Positions 21,078 to 21,248 of a stretch of 21,248 nt of DNA are shown here, in pieces. The notes under the pieces were generated by a model that was given only the letters and a program-made list of their open reading frames with translations, was not told the origin of the DNA and did not search any database. The stretch spans positions 1-21,248 of the IMG/VR virus record IMGVR_UViG_3300036716_000705; one strand, given 5' to 3'. The position numbers were made by a program, and so were the translations under genes. How positions within the stretch are numbered: the first letter of the stretch is position 1; every line of letters starts with the position of its first letter. The stretch is from a virus.

Positions 21078-21248
21078 ATGACGTGGAAAAAGTACTTTAA
21101 AACATATGACGGTGTTCCTCGTCGTTCACCGGACGCTGGTGTCAGAGATACCCACGCGTCTAGTTCGAAATATAGCAGTTGGCTACCAGAAGTTTACATG
21201 GGCCAACCAAACAGAGCCCAAAGATACGGTCAATATGACCAAATGGAC
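21078..21248 (+). CDS. 20: Portal vertex protein gp20 (partial, N-terminus only)
   Basis: 57 codons from the ATG at 21078 to the right edge, with AGGA 7 bases upstream. The segment SSKYSSWLPEVYMGQPNRAQ (29-48), then RYGQYDQMD, closely follows the conserved start of marine T4-like portal proteins (S-x-Y-x-x-x-L-P-E-V-Y-x-G-x-P-N-R-x-x-R-Y-x-x-Y-x-x-M-D), the region just before the usual gene 20 marker. The portal forms the dodecameric ring through which DNA enters and leaves the head and to which the tail joins. The rest of the gene lies outside the window. Confidence 0.9.
   Translation, partial: MTWKKYFKTYDGVPRRSPDAGVRDTHASSSKYSSWLPEVYMGQPNRAQRYGQYDQMD

Noticed and set aside
21035-21100. 21-residue frame MNMKYVNIDKLGIDYDVEKVL over the portal promoter
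   Set aside because: It overlaps the promoter and the start of gene 20 and has no ribosome site.

Overview
The window looks like part of a tailed-phage genome of the T4 type, most likely from a marine bacterium. It is AT-rich and densely packed, and nearly every recognisable gene has a T4 or cyanophage counterpart: baseplate genes 6, 25, 5, 53 and a gene 48/54-type cap, the late sigma factor gene 55, recombination nuclease genes 47 and 46, a gene 26-type hub assembly gene, and portal gene 20. No tRNA, insertion sequence or CRISPR array was seen. The host cannot be named from the sequence; the style recalls pelagic T4-like phages.

Layout. 1-10862 is mainly a minus-strand baseplate operon read leftward: tube cap (48/54-like), gp53, a 1622-residue VrlC-like structural protein, the gp5-like spike, a degenerate lysozyme-like protein, then gp25 and gp6 (running off the edge). 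A plus-strand clpP interrupts it at 2505-3095. 11019-16084 is a plus-strand run: gp55, gp47, a short-chain dehydrogenase, gp46, an Hc1-type histone-like protein and a methyltransferase-like protein. 16085-17700 is an accessory stretch with two probable non-coding RNAs, a small membrane protein and a GIY-YIG endonuclease. 17696-18762 (minus) holds the gp26-like protein and a small downstream partner, possibly joined by a -1 frameshift. 18895 onward (plus) holds a probable tape measure protein and the start of the portal gene.

Regulation. The window encodes the late sigma factor gp55 and carries several octamers of the T4 late type: TATAAATA before clpP and GATAAATA before genes 25, 48-like, 26-like and the tape measure gene. 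A second class of promoter looks like host sigma-70 with an extended -10 (TTGACA/T, 17-18 bases, TGn plus a -10 hexamer). It precedes gene 55, both non-coding RNAs and the portal gene. The two RNA promoters also share an identical 14-base block over the -35.

The most novel items are a roughly 490-base structured RNA on the minus strand (17152-17643), closed by a long-range helix and holding two GAAA tetraloops; a second, about 160-base RNA or attenuator leader (16150-16311) with a strong terminator; the possible gp26/gp51-type frameshift; and two late promoters facing each other across a 16-base-arm inverted repeat at 18775-18843.
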